Assembly (NCBI RefSeq): GCF_007830155.1
Contig: NZ_VLKY01000021.1
Coordinates: 1-47,277 of the forward strand
Reading direction: 5' to 3'
DNA from: Pseudomonas duriflava
Lineage (GTDB): Bacteria > Pseudomonadota > Gammaproteobacteria > Pseudomonadales > Pseudomonadaceae
DNA length: 47,277 nt
Positions 27,512 through 35,092 of this stretch are shown here, piece after piece (the stretch's first letter is position 1; every line of letters starts with the position of its first letter). The notes beneath the pieces were generated by a model, which did no database searches, was not told where the DNA came from, and worked only from the letters and a program-made list of their open reading frames with translations. The position numbers and the translations under genes are program-made.

Positions 27512-27537
27512 AAGGCCCGCCTTTAGCGGGCTTTTTG
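27512..27537 (+). terminator. Terminator of the 43-aa gene
   Basis: GCCCGC (27515-27520) pairs with GCGGGC (27526-27531), extended by weaker pairs, then a T5 run. Confidence 0.82.
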
Positions 27538-27633
27538 ATGCGCTGTGGCTTACCGGCATCAGAATCCGATAAACCGTCTACTAGCCTTGCTCGGCACAGG
27601 TTCAGTGCTACAAACAGTGATTAAAAGGCTAAT

Positions 27634-27702
27634 AAAAAAGGCTGTTGAACAGGTCAGGAACTGATCGACTAGACAGTACCTATAACAACCTTTTCAACAG
27701 CC
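27634..27702 (-). terminator. Probable terminator of the disrupted tmRNA/tRNA gene
   Basis: GGCTGTTGAA (27640-27649) and TTCAACAGCC (27693-27702) form a perfect 10-bp stem with a long loop; the A-run at 27634-27639 gives U6 on the minus strand. It lies just past the 3' CCA of the RNA-gene fragment, in that gene's direction. Confidence 0.6.
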
Positions 27703-27737
27703 TCTGGCGTTGAAACCCGTAGGTTTCCGCCTTTGCT

Positions 27738-27772
27738 TGGTGGAGGCGGGGGGATTTGAACCCCCGGCATAG
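27738..27772 (-). other. Prophage attachment site: 3' end of a tmRNA or tRNA gene
   Basis: Minus strand reads a T-arm (GGGGG TTCAAAT CCCCC), acceptor strand CGCCTCC and ACCA. No matching 5' half lies on the phage side, so this is the copy of the core left after integration. The intact RNA gene should be at the far prophage end, outside the window. The CGCCTCCACCA end favours tmRNA (ssrA), but a tRNA is not excluded. The integrase ends 60 bases away. Confidence 0.72.
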
Positions 27773-27831
27773 CGGCGTATTTAGTGGCTTGTAGCGGGAT
27801 GGTTGTTGAAATGTTGCTGAAACTGCTGTTT

Positions 27832-29007
27832 TTAGGCTGTTTTCGAGCCCTGTGCACTTTGAACAGGAGAACCAAATTTTTCTACGGCTAACCTGCCAGA
27901 AGTGTCGTTTTCTGTTGGTATCCAGCGGCCATATACGCGAGCGATCATTGTCCAATCTTTATGTCCCATCTGTTTAGCTACCCACATCGGATGCTCACCC
28001 GCTGACAGCATCATCGAGGCATACGTGTGCCGGGTCTGGTAGGGGTTCCGATACCGCACCTTCGCCTTCCTGATGGTCGGCATCCAGAATGACTTCCTGA
28101 TTGCCTGATCACCTTCAAACGGTTTGCCATACCTCGGGTCGTGGAAGATCGCTTTCCCTTCTATATATGTATGCGCCTTCTGGTCTTGCAATGCAGCAAG
28201 TGCCAGGGGGAGCAACTTCACACTACGGATGCCGCTGGATGTTTTTGGCAGCTCCGCTTCCTTGGCCGCCATGGTCAATCCCCTCGATATCCTTACTTCC
28301 CCGCGCAGCCAGTCCACATCTCCCCACTCCAAAGCAACCAGCTCACTTGTCCGCAGGCCCGTCCATAGGGCGAACTGAAGGAAGTTGCGGTATTGCCCGG
28401 TAGCTGCGGCTAATAGCTCCCGCTGTTCGTCCGGTGAGAACGGGTCAATATCGTCTACGGTCTTGGGCTTTTCTTTGACTGAATATGTCCAGCCAGCCAG
28501 AGGATTGGTCTCGATCAGTTCATCATCAACCGCATCCGACAGCGCCGACCGCAGACACGACTGCACGTTAGCCAAGCGCTTGTTTGAAGCATCCATGCCC
28601 GACAAGGCATCCCGTACTGATTTGCGGGTAATAGATAGAAGGGGGGTGGGCCCAAGCTTTGGGATGAGAACGCCGTTCACGATCTTACGGTAGCCATCAA
28701 TCGTGGAGGCCTTCAGCGCCTTTTCTTTTCGCTCAAGCCATGACTCTAGATAAGTAGATAGGGGAATCTGGCCGGTCTTGTAGCCGACCTTGGCGGTTCG
28801 CTTGGAATGGGGGAAGGTTGCAGCGTAATCAAACGTCCCGTTATAGATGGCGAGTTCGATGGCGGCCTTGTGCTGCTCGGCACGCTTCAGGTTAGCGGGG
28901 CTGGGCTCAAGCGGGATGCGCTCCCGGCATTGCTCACCTTCATACTGGAAGCTGATTTCAATGCTAGTCTTTGAAGCGGCACGCACGCCGCTGCGCTTTC
29001 TACCCAT
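27832..29007 (-). CDS. int: Prophage tyrosine integrase
   Basis: 391-residue site-specific recombinase. It has an N-terminal arm-binding region (SIEISFQYEGEQCRERIPLEPSP, DUF3596-like), a core-binding SAM-like domain (about 80-170) and a catalytic domain with Arg219 (TGLRTSELVALEW), Arg326 in YQTRHTYAS, His349 in MGHKD and Tyr359 in ARVYGRW. The usual first His of box II is replaced by Tyr/Gln, as in some related phage integrases. Located beside the att site and pointing toward it. The start overlaps the excisionase-like ORF by 121 bases. Confidence 0.94.
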   Translation of the reverse strand: MGRKRSGVRAASKTSIEISFQYEGEQCRERIPLEPSPANLKRAEQHKAAIELAIYNGTFDYAATFPHSKRTAKVGYKTGQIPLSTYLESWLERKEKALKASTIDGYRKIVNGVLIPKLGPTPLLSITRKSVRDALSGMDASNKRLANVQSCLRSALSDAVDDELIETNPLAGWTYSVKEKPKTVDDIDPFSPDEQRELLAAATGQYRNFLQFALWTGLRTSELVALEWGDVDWLRGEVRISRGLTMAAKEAELPKTSSGIRSVKLLPLALAALQDQKAHTYIEGKAIFHDPRYGKPFEGDQAIRKSFWMPTIRKAKVRYRNPYQTRHTYASMMLSAGEHPMWVAKQMGHKDWTMIARVYGRWIPTENDTSGRLAVEKFGSPVQSAQGSKTA

Positions 29008-29165
29008 TCGTTATAACCCTCAACGTCGATCAATACTCTTCCATCGGGCGCATGAGTCCACACCTGACCTTTCGGCCAAGTGCCGTCCGCTACCTTGGTT
29101 CTGATTGCGGCCTCACTATAGCCGCTTTCAGCCGAAAACTGTTTGACGGTCTTGAATCTGACCAT
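28887..29165 (-). CDS. xis: Excisionase-like DNA-binding protein
   Basis: 92-residue frame whose first 60 residues (VKQFSAESGYSEAAIRTKVADGTW, then APDGRVLIDVEGYNEWVE) match the winged-helix excisionase pattern of Pseudomonas phages. A perfect GGAGG site precedes the ATG. The last about 40 residues run in another frame inside int and look unconserved (Ser/Ala/Leu-rich), so the tail may simply be read-through into int. It would direct prophage excision with Int. Confidence 0.75.
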   Translation of the reverse strand: MVRFKTVKQFSAESGYSEAAIRTKVADGTWPKGQVWTHAPDGRVLIDVEGYNEWVESAAACVPLQRLALKSASSMKVSNAGSASRLSPAPLT

Positions 29166-29213
29166 AGCAATGCCTCCTGCAGGGCAGGTGTATATAAAGG
29201 AAGGGGTAGGGGG

Positions 29214-29954
29214 TTACGCTGTTGCCCAGAGTGATTCAAGATCCATTTGCTCTTCCGGCATCCATACTGGGGAGCTCTGATGTATTTCTATACGTCGTGC
29301 AATGACTTCAGCTCGTTGGCCTGCTGTAGGAGCTGGATACATGCCGAACCTACTGATGGAGCCTCCATTGACTGCAGCGTTAGTGCTGTCGGCTGATGCG
29401 AAAGGTAATCGTGAAAAGATCGCAGGATCTAGCATTCTCAATCCGTGAAGCTTGCAGATAGGACGGCCGCGCTCATCACATATGGCCGCCATCGCCTGAT
29501 TCATGCGCTTCCACCATGCATCCGTTCCAGGGGTAGACCATTGACCTGAACTGCCGAACGCCACGGTTTTCCATGATTTAGCTAAATTCTGGAGACGCTC
29601 AACCGACTCATGCAAATGCCATACAGGCACGCCAGGAAGATAGGAAGGCCATTTAGCCAGCAGCTTGTCATTGTCTGCCTCAGTGCCTTCGATGACATCA
29701 GGTATCAAGGCCCAGTCAAAGCCGGGATGCCTGTACCACTCTTCGACCCATTCGATGTAGCCAGCTACGTCGAGCGTTCCGCCTTTGCGCCAAATGCTGA
29801 AAGCTCCGTTATCAAATACGAAGGACTGGCAGTTTTCGGCAACAATCGCCATATCATCACGGCGCGGGAAAGGGACAAGCGCATGGCGACCAAGCAGGAA
29901 ATGATTTTTGTCTTGCAGCGTGCCACCAATCGGCGTGCCGTGATACGGGATCAT
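29214..29954 (-). CDS. DpdA-like (tRNA-guanine transglycosylase-related) phage protein
   Basis: 246-residue protein resembling phage DpdA proteins, which are TGT-fold transglycosylases that exchange guanine for 7-deazaguanine in DNA. Blocks in TGT order are: FDNGAFS (47-53), like DSGGFQ; IPDVIEG (84-90) with Asp86; WHLHE (112-116); FGSSGQW (133-139); KLHGLRM (168-174); and SADSTN (187-192), with Asp189 as candidate nucleophile. No preQ0-pathway gene is nearby, so any base would come from the host. AGGAG precedes the ATG; two bases separate it from the upstream small gene. The family is recognised by motif only. Confidence 0.65.
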   Translation of the reverse strand: MIPYHGTPIGGTLQDKNHFLLGRHALVPFPRRDDMAIVAENCQSFVFDNGAFSIWRKGGTLDVAGYIEWVEEWYRHPGFDWALIPDVIEGTEADNDKLLAKWPSYLPGVPVWHLHESVERLQNLAKSWKTVAFGSSGQWSTPGTDAWWKRMNQAMAAICDERGRPICKLHGLRMLDPAIFSRLPFASADSTNAAVNGGSISRFGMYPAPTAGQRAEVIARRIEIHQSSPVWMPEEQMDLESLWATA

Positions 29955-29956
29955 TG

Positions 29957-30214
29957 TTAACTCCTGATCGTCTCTACTTCGACGCCCTGGTGAGTAGCTA
30001 CCATTCGATGATCGCCACCGAACCTACGGTGCAACTCATCCGCGATAGCCTCGTGGTATCCCTTTTTGATCAATGCTGTAGCCGTCCTGATGTGCTCAAC
30101 CATGAGCATTTCAGGGGTTTTTATCTCCAGCTTGTAGATGATCTGTTCTGCATCTGACGGGCATGTAGCTACGAATGTATGCCGGTAAATGTTGATTGCC
30201 CTTGCTGCAGGCAT
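29957..30214 (-). CDS. Small phage protein coupled to the DpdA-like gene
   Basis: 85-residue soluble protein (MPAARAINIYRHTFVATCPSD...), not recognised. AGGAG precedes its ATG, and only two bases separate its stop from the DpdA-like start, so the two are translated together. A helper role is possible but only inferred from position. Confidence 0.7.
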   Translation of the reverse strand: MPAARAINIYRHTFVATCPSDAEQIIYKLEIKTPEMLMVEHIRTATALIKKGYHEAIADELHRRFGGDHRMVATHQGVEVETIRS

Positions 30215-30282
30215 GGCTTCTCCTATCCCGCCAATGGCAGGGGAATAAATAATAAAGGGGGTTAGATCAGCAGGCTATGCGC

Positions 30283-30375
30283 CTACCATTGAATGCCCAT
30301 CGTTGGGTCGTAGCAGAGCACTACGGCAATCCCGAACGCGATAAGCCCAAGCCAGGAGAGGTCTTCAGAGGTCAT
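30283..30375 (-). CDS. 30-residue membrane peptide
   Basis: Frame MTSEDLSWLGLIAFGIAVVL... with one hydrophobic helix and a short polar end (CYDPTMGIQW). Its ATG overlaps the preceding gene's TGA (ATGA at 30372-30375), the same junction used throughout this cluster. Not recognised. Confidence 0.55.
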   Translation of the reverse strand: MTSEDLSWLGLIAFGIAVVLCYDPTMGIQW

Positions 30376-31121
30376 GGCTTGTCACCGTGGCGGGCCATCT
30401 CGTCGTCAATACAGGCGTCTAGCACGTCAGGGTCTTGAAACGTGAGAGCCCATGCCGTCGCAGGTTGCGCCCAGCCAGTCACGGAAAGCACCATAATGCC
30501 TCGCTCTGTCTCGCCATTGTCACGCAGCCAGCGATACCGCTCGGCGTCAGCCTTCAGCGCATCGCACTCGGCTATTGTTTCGTCCAGTTGCCTATCCAGT
30601 TCGTTGCTTTCCATTGCGTACTGATTGCGGCGGTTGACTTCACACTGTAGCGAGCGCTTTTCCACTTCCAGCGCGTTGCTCAGCCGCTCCACTTCCTCCC
30701 TTAAGCGCTCAATCCTCTCCCGCATAACATCCGCACGGTGCTTGCCAAGCTCATTAACCTCAGCCGACTGCTGAACCCACTCGGTTTTGTCGCTCCACTC
30801 CATGTACGCGGCTTCGAATTGCCTCAACCGCTCTACTTCTACCTGTAGCTTCTCGTTCTCGGCTTGGAGTTCAGCAAGATTTGCGGGGTGGGTATAAACT
30901 GGCGTCCATCCTTTGTGGGCGGTTCCACTCACGCTTCCGGTCTTGCTTATCCAGCAGGCAGGCTCAGCCGGTGCGATACAAGCGGCGCGTGCTGCCTCAA
31001 TTCCAGCCTGATAGGCATTTTCTGCGAGCATCCACTTGTCTTCACGTAGAACAGCCTGTCTCCCTTCTTCAAGAGATAGGAACCATTGGTTTAATGTTGG
31101 CAGCTTTGGTTGATCACTCAT
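30372..31121 (-). CDS. Coiled-coil phage protein, unknown
   Basis: 249 residues. The N-terminal 80 contain a WISKTGSVSGTAHKGWTPVYTHP segment; the middle (about 80-205) is a long coiled coil (LAELQAENEKLQVEVERLRQF and RIERLREEVERLSNALEVEKR); the C-terminus is a small globular part. Similar proteins are common in early operons of Pseudomonas and enterobacterial phages, without known function. ATGA overlaps at both ends. Confidence 0.8.
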   Translation of the reverse strand: MSDQPKLPTLNQWFLSLEEGRQAVLREDKWMLAENAYQAGIEAARAACIAPAEPACWISKTGSVSGTAHKGWTPVYTHPANLAELQAENEKLQVEVERLRQFEAAYMEWSDKTEWVQQSAEVNELGKHRADVMRERIERLREEVERLSNALEVEKRSLQCEVNRRNQYAMESNELDRQLDETIAECDALKADAERYRWLRDNGETERGIMVLSVTGWAQPATAWALTFQDPDVLDACIDDEMARHGDKP

Positions 31122-31381
31122 TTCAGCACCTCATCAATCAGGTCTACGGCTGAATCCAGATCCTCCCACGTGCCGTATCCCGGCGAGTTGGTGACGGCAG
31201 TACGTACGCCTCGGAGTGCGTCTTCCAGCTCCTTTATGCGTTCGCAGAGGGCTAGGACGTTGTGCGGATTGGCTAACAAGCAGAACTCTTTCTCTAGCGC
31301 AGTCAGTCCTACACGCGGGTCGTATGGGCCCTCTGCATATGCAGCCTTCGCCTTCTCAATCAATCCATCGATATCAATCAT
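31118..31381 (-). CDS. Small phage protein, unknown
   Basis: 86 residues (MIDIDGLIEKAKAAYAEGP... LIDEVLK), mostly helical and acidic. The start at 31381 is preferred to an upstream in-frame ATG at 31429 because GAGG sits eight bases before it and it makes an ATGA junction with the preceding 38-aa gene. Confidence 0.72.
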   Translation of the reverse strand: MIDIDGLIEKAKAAYAEGPYDPRVGLTALEKEFCLLANPHNVLALCERIKELEDALRGVRTAVTNSPGYGTWEDLDSAVDLIDEVLK

Positions 31382-31494
31382 GTCCGGCACCTCACAGTAA
31401 ACATCACAAACGGCAACATGAATGCCCATACCGGAGACTGGTAGAGGGCAAGGTAGGCGGTCATTGTGATGAGGAAAGCGTTAAGGGGGATCAT
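31378..31494 (-). CDS. 38-residue hydrophobic peptide
   Basis: Frame MIPLNAFLITMTAYLALYQS then PVWAFMLPFVMFTVRCRT: two hydrophobic stretches, so probably membrane-inserted. ATGA overlaps with both neighbouring genes (31491-31494 and 31378-31381) support expression. Confidence 0.55.
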   Translation of the reverse strand: MIPLNAFLITMTAYLALYQSPVWAFMLPFVMFTVRCRT

Positions 31495-31817
31495 GGCTGA
31501 ACCTCGATGCCAGCGGCTTCAAGCGCTTTTATGCATTCTTGACGGTATTCCTCACGGTATTTAACGCCCTCGTCTATATCGTCAGGCCAGCTAATACCTA
31601 CATCAGGCAATTCCACCGACAGCGCAGCGCGAGAGGCTTGCCATCCTTCCCAATGCTGTTGCGTTCTCTGAGGCTGATAGCCTTCACCGTCCCGCTTAAG
31701 TGCTATTTCTCGAACAATGAATTCGGCTGTGCCCTGAGAGAGATCGGGCTTTTGCTCGGTAAGCCTCGCCACGCCTTCACGCACAACCCAAGCTTCAAAC
31801 TCTTCACGACTACTCAT
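31491..31817 (-). CDS. Small phage protein, unknown
   Basis: 108 residues starting MSSREEFEAWVVREG, with WEGWQASRAAL, a pattern common in Pseudomonas phage early proteins of unknown role. ATG at 31817 chosen because it makes an ATGA overlap with the upstream stop; an ATG four codons earlier is less likely. Confidence 0.72.
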   Translation of the reverse strand: MSSREEFEAWVVREGVARLTEQKPDLSQGTAEFIVREIALKRDGEGYQPQRTQQHWEGWQASRAALSVELPDVGISWPDDIDEGVKYREEYRQECIKALEAAGIEVQP

Positions 31818-31996
31818 GCCGGTCTCCATATCGATCTATTCCTAAAGGTCGCGCCTGCCTGATGCATACACCGGCCTCCCTTGATCGGAGCCAGTTCGAC
31901 GGCATCAGCTTTCTTATCTTCAATCGTGATCTGGTAAATCTCACCGGAAGGCACATGTAACCAGCGGTCTACACGTCCGGTACTGCGGGATTTCAT
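31814..31996 (-). CDS. Small basic phage protein, unknown
   Basis: 60 residues (MKSRSTGRVDRWLHVPSGEIYQI...), beta-rich and basic. Member of the ATGA-linked chain; nine bases after the preceding stop. Not recognised. Confidence 0.6.
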   Translation of the reverse strand: MKSRSTGRVDRWLHVPSGEIYQITIEDKKADAVELAPIKGGRCMHQAGATFRNRSIWRPA

Positions 31997-32005
31997 GGGG
32001 ATTAC

Positions 32006-32164
32006 CTAGGCGGCTTTGTCAGCCGTTGAGATCAGTCGTAGCCAGCGGCCTTGCTTGTGTTCGAATCGCTCTGGCCGGGTGAACTGGCGTCTTGCTGTGA
32101 TGCCGCAATGGGTGCAGCGGATAGTGCAGGCGCTTGCGAATAGCCATGAGTGCTGACAAGTCAT
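32006..32164 (-). CDS. 52-residue Cys-containing peptide
   Basis: Frame MTCQHSWLFASACTIRCTHCG... with four cysteines and two histidines near the N-terminus (a possible zinc ribbon, C..H...C..CxHC), then a basic helix-like tail. Starts inside the stop of the preceding gene (ATGA, 32161-32164). Confidence 0.58.
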   Translation of the reverse strand: MTCQHSWLFASACTIRCTHCGITARRQFTRPERFEHKQGRWLRLISTADKAA

Positions 32165-32508
32165 GCCGGAAGACCCTCACGCATTGCTTTGGCTAGGCAC
32201 TTTCTAAGCCAGCTAGATGAGATACCCAAGCCTTCAGAAATATGCCGCCAGTGGTATCCCTCACAATGCAGCTCATAAGCTAAAACGAGATCTTCTTTCT
32301 TAACGCTCGACACATATCTCCGGTAATCGCCTCTTACTTTCCGGTGGATAGTGCCACGAAGCCTTGCGCGCTTGACGGAGACCCTAAGGCGCTCCGGATC
32401 TACATCGTTTCCTAATTGGCGCGCTATGAGCTTCCAGCAGATATCGCCTTGAGTGTTTAACTTATAAGCCTGAACAATCTGATCATTAGTGAAGTTTGGG
32501 GATGTCAT
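32161..32508 (-). CDS. Helix-turn-helix-like phage protein
   Basis: 115 residues with two HTH-like segments, LIARQLGNDVDPERLRVSVKRA and WRHISEGLGISSSWLRKCLAKA, suggesting DNA binding. A perfect GGAGG site precedes the ATG. Not assigned to a named family. Confidence 0.72.
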   Translation of the reverse strand: MTSPNFTNDQIVQAYKLNTQGDICWKLIARQLGNDVDPERLRVSVKRARLRGTIHRKVRGDYRRYVSSVKKEDLVLAYELHCEGYHWRHISEGLGISSSWLRKCLAKAMREGLPA

Positions 32509-32534
32509 ATCCGCCTCCTACTGCTGGGCGAAGT

Positions 32535-33029
32535 TCAATAACGTTTGGCGAATTTAAGGCCGTGTTCCTTGCCGATGTCGCTCATGTACTCCGCTGTGAT
32601 CCCTAGCTCCCGGGCGACGGCAGCAATGTGCAGGTGAAGCAAGGGCTTGGCTTTCTCAGCTAGGGCAGCGCGACGAGCTTTAGCCTTGGCTTGCATGGCA
32701 AGTGTTCCGGTCTTCAGCTGTTCCAAGGATTGCCGCTTAACGCTCACGGCTGATGGCTTTCTTGGCTTAGGTTCAGGCTTCGGCTTACTCTTCCTGATCA
32801 GCTCTGCTTGCTCGGCTGCCAGCTTCTCCCTAGCTGCATTGATCTCTTCGCGCCTACTCGTTCGGGGCGAGCCGGGAAGCTTGAAGCTGTCGCGGATACT
32901 GGGTGAGCGGCTTATCTGTGGCCGTTCAATGACGTCTACTGTCCCGCCTTGGGCAAAGAACTCATCCTTGAGAGTGTCCAGCATTATCTGGTCATTCATG
33001 CGGGCTTGAATTGCTGTGTAATCAACGAA
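32535..33029 (-). CDS. Basic phage protein with a C-terminal HTH-like segment
   Basis: 164 residues. A charged Lys/Arg/Ala/Glu-rich middle (about 60-125) with PKPEPKPRKP, ending in LHIAAVARELGITAEYMSDIGKE, which reads as a helix-turn-helix. Start at 33029 has AGGTG upstream; an ATG ten codons earlier is less likely. Function unknown. Confidence 0.68.
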   Translation of the reverse strand, partial: FVDYTAIQARMNDQIMLDTLKDEFFAQGGTVDVIERPQISRSPSIRDSFKLPGSPRTSRREEINAAREKLAAEQAELIRKSKPKPEPKPRKPSAVSVKRQSLEQLKTGTLAMQAKAKARRAALAEKAKPLLHLHIAAVARELGITAEYMSDIGKEHGLKFAKRY

Positions 33030-33090
33030 CATAAAGCACCTGTAAAAAAGGCGCCTCATGTGCGCCTTTACTGCTTAGTTGGGAGGGTCA

Positions 33091-33495
33091 CTAGAAGGGG
33101 ATTGAATCGTCGAAGTCTTCATACGACTGGGTAGTCAGTGCGGGCTGCTGTGCTGGCTTGGCCTGCTGGCCTTGCGGCGCGCTACCTACTAGCTTGATCT
33201 GGCTGATTCGGCCCGTTAGCTTCACACCCTGGCTGCCGTCGCCTTTGGTGAACATCTCGACATGGGCATCATCTGCCACGAAGTAGACCTGTTGGCCCTT
33301 CGGCAAGTAAGGCGCTAAGGCTTCGGCCTGCTTGCCCCATAGCGTTGCGTCTACCCACTGAGTAGGACGCTTACCGTCATTACCCTTGCGGCCGTAATCA
33401 CAGGCAATGGCTAGGTTCAGAACGGCGTCACCGCTGGGGGTATAGCGCAGTTCGCTATCACGACCGATACGGCCGACATCGATTAGTTGAGGCAT
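33091..33495 (-). CDS. ssb: Single-stranded DNA-binding protein
   Basis: 134-residue phage SSB with an OB-fold (MPQLIDVGRIGRDSELRYTPSGDAVLNLAIA, then WVDATLWGKQAEALAPYLPKG), a Gln/Pro/Ala linker (about 105-125) and the acidic tip DFDDSIPF that recruits partner proteins. AAGGA precedes the ATG. It lies 27 bases after the ERF gene, a usual pairing for phage recombination modules. Confidence 0.93.
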   Translation of the reverse strand: MPQLIDVGRIGRDSELRYTPSGDAVLNLAIACDYGRKGNDGKRPTQWVDATLWGKQAEALAPYLPKGQQVYFVADDAHVEMFTKGDGSQGVKLTGRISQIKLVGSAPQGQQAKPAQQPALTTQSYEDFDDSIPF

Positions 33496-33522
33496 CGTGT
33501 TTCCTTGGGTTGATGGGGAGCC

Positions 33523-34137
33523 TTATGCGGCATCCCCTTGGGCTTGCTTCTTGATGTAGTCCATGGCCCCGGCAAACTTCTCCAGAGGCAGTTGGCTAAG
33601 GTCTTTAATCTTGGAGAGCTTGCAGAAATCTTCATCGCTCATGCCGGCTGCTAAGAGGGCATTAGAAAGAGCCCTGTGCTCAGCCTCACCTATCCGCGGC
33701 TTTGGTGCGGGAACGCTTTCTGGCTGGCTTCTCGCACTGGCTGGCTGACGATAAGGCTGCATTGCTGCTTCACCATCGTCATCTTCAGGCGCGATACCGC
33801 AGGCAGCCATTAGGCTAAAGCGCCTTGCATAGGTCAGTGCGGAGCCGTAACCCTGTGGGTCTTGCTTCTGGGCGGGCACATGGAATATGCCTCCGCTCAT
33901 CTTCTCGCCTGACTCGTGGATGAACAGGGTTTCGACTGTCACGCCTTTGTCGTCAGGGTGGGTGACTTGCAGTAGGCCGATGCCATTGCTGTTCAGGGCA
34001 TCAATTACCGCCTCGATGCAGTTATCCAGACGCGCATATTTCGAACGAAACGCCGGGTTGACGCTGGTCTTGAGGGCAGGGCCAAAGGCCATCTGAGCCT
34101 TCACGAAAGCCGCGAAGATCTTGGTTTGTTCAGACAT
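33523..34137 (-). CDS. erf: ERF-family single-strand annealing recombinase
   Basis: 204-residue ERF protein; anneals complementary single strands in phage recombination and circularisation. Motifs are FVKAQMAFGPALKTSVNPAFRSKYARLD and DPQGYGSALTYARRFSLMAACGIAPEDDDGE, the ERF core. The C-terminal 60 residues are a likely SSB- or DNA-interacting domain. GGAGA precedes the ATG. Confidence 0.92.
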   Translation of the reverse strand: MSEQTKIFAAFVKAQMAFGPALKTSVNPAFRSKYARLDNCIEAVIDALNSNGIGLLQVTHPDDKGVTVETLFIHESGEKMSGGIFHVPAQKQDPQGYGSALTYARRFSLMAACGIAPEDDDGEAAMQPYRQPASARSQPESVPAPKPRIGEAEHRALSNALLAAGMSDEDFCKLSKIKDLSQLPLEKFAGAMDYIKKQAQGDAA

Positions 34138-34186
34138 GATTTCTCCAGACAGCCACCGTGCATGGCTGCATATAGGGGAAGAGGGG

Positions 34187-34258
34187 TTAGGCTGTGATGT
34201 GACCGGCTATGCCAATCGCTATAATGATGAGGGTGTAGAAAAGAAGGCCGTGGATCAT
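34187..34258 (-). CDS. 23-residue membrane peptide
   Basis: Frame MIHGLLFYTLIIIAIGIAG followed by HITA: essentially one transmembrane helix. ATGA overlap with the preceding gene (34255-34258). Too short for more. Confidence 0.45.
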   Translation of the reverse strand: MIHGLLFYTLIIIAIGIAGHITA

Positions 34259-34758
34259 GACTTTGCATCCGGCAGACGGCACCCGGCGTCGTACAGCTTT
34301 GCGGCAATGCTCCAGGGGTTAGCAGAGGGCATATCAGGTTCAATCACGGATGCCATTTCCTTTACATGTCTTACGCGCTCTTCCGCTGCGATCTGTTCGG
34401 GGGTGCGGATGGGTCGGAACTGAAAGCGATCAATAAAATCTGCTATCTCTTCCTCTTCAGCGCCCATCACAGCGACTTGTTCACCAATGAATAGCACTTC
34501 ACCTTTTACCCAGCACAAATGCTCATTGTTCCTAAACTCACACACCGTCCCTACAGGCGGCAGACCATCTTCCGGCCCGTTCCAGACTAGGGATGTTGGG
34601 CGGGGCACTAGCTGCTTATCCGGGAAATTGCTTTCACGCCAACCGTTATAAGCGCTATCCCAATAAAACACGGCATCGCCTTCCAGCTTGTAATAGAGGC
34701 CCGAAAACTTTGAGTAGTGGGTAGTCCCTTCTGGGGCTTTGCTCCAATCGATACTCAT
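34255..34758 (-). CDS. Phage early protein, unknown
   Basis: 167 residues beginning MSIDWSKAPEGTTHY, with W/Y/F-rich beta segments (FSGLYYKLEGDAVFYWDSA and LVWNGPEDGLPPVGTVCEF) and an acidic patch (GAEEEEIADFIDRF). This type of protein is frequent in Pseudomonas phage early regions; no function is known. ATGA overlaps at both ends. Confidence 0.75.
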   Translation of the reverse strand: MSIDWSKAPEGTTHYSKFSGLYYKLEGDAVFYWDSAYNGWRESNFPDKQLVPRPTSLVWNGPEDGLPPVGTVCEFRNNEHLCWVKGEVLFIGEQVAVMGAEEEEIADFIDRFQFRPIRTPEQIAAEERVRHVKEMASVIEPDMPSANPWSIAAKLYDAGCRLPDAKS

Positions 34759-34970
34759 GCTGCACCTCTCAAACCTTCGCCGCCCAATCGCTGCCAGTAC
34801 TGATCAAACACGTGCTCGCTGATCTCTCCGCGCTTGAACGCAAACAGGAGCGCACTAACGGCGATCTGACGCCCTACATAGGTAGTCTTGGCTACCAGTC
34901 GATCAAGGATCGCTTTTGCTTCCTGCTCACGCTTGGCAAGCGCAGTCTGTAGCTGTTCAGTAAAGTTCAT
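34755..34970 (-). CDS. Small phage protein, unknown
   Basis: 71 residues, helical (MNFTEQLQTALAKREQEAK... HVFDQYWQRLGG). ATGA junctions with both neighbours. Not recognised. Confidence 0.68.
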   Translation of the reverse strand: MNFTEQLQTALAKREQEAKAILDRLVAKTTYVGRQIAVSALLFAFKRGEISEHVFDQYWQRLGGEGLRGAA

Positions 34971-35092
34971 GCGGCCTTCTCCTTGGCTTCGATACGTTTC
35001 TGATTAGCTTTCGCCTCATCCAGTAAGGCGCCGTTGCGATAGAGTCGGGCTCGCAGCTCTGCGAACGCTTCGGTAAAGGATTGCTTGTCCAT
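34967..35092 (-). CDS. 41-residue helical peptide
   Basis: Frame MDKQSFTEAFAELRARLYRN... ending RIEAKEKAA; charged, helical. Starts within the preceding stop (TAATG) and ends in an ATGA with the next gene. Confidence 0.6.
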   Translation of the reverse strand: MDKQSFTEAFAELRARLYRNGALLDEAKANQKRIEAKEKAA

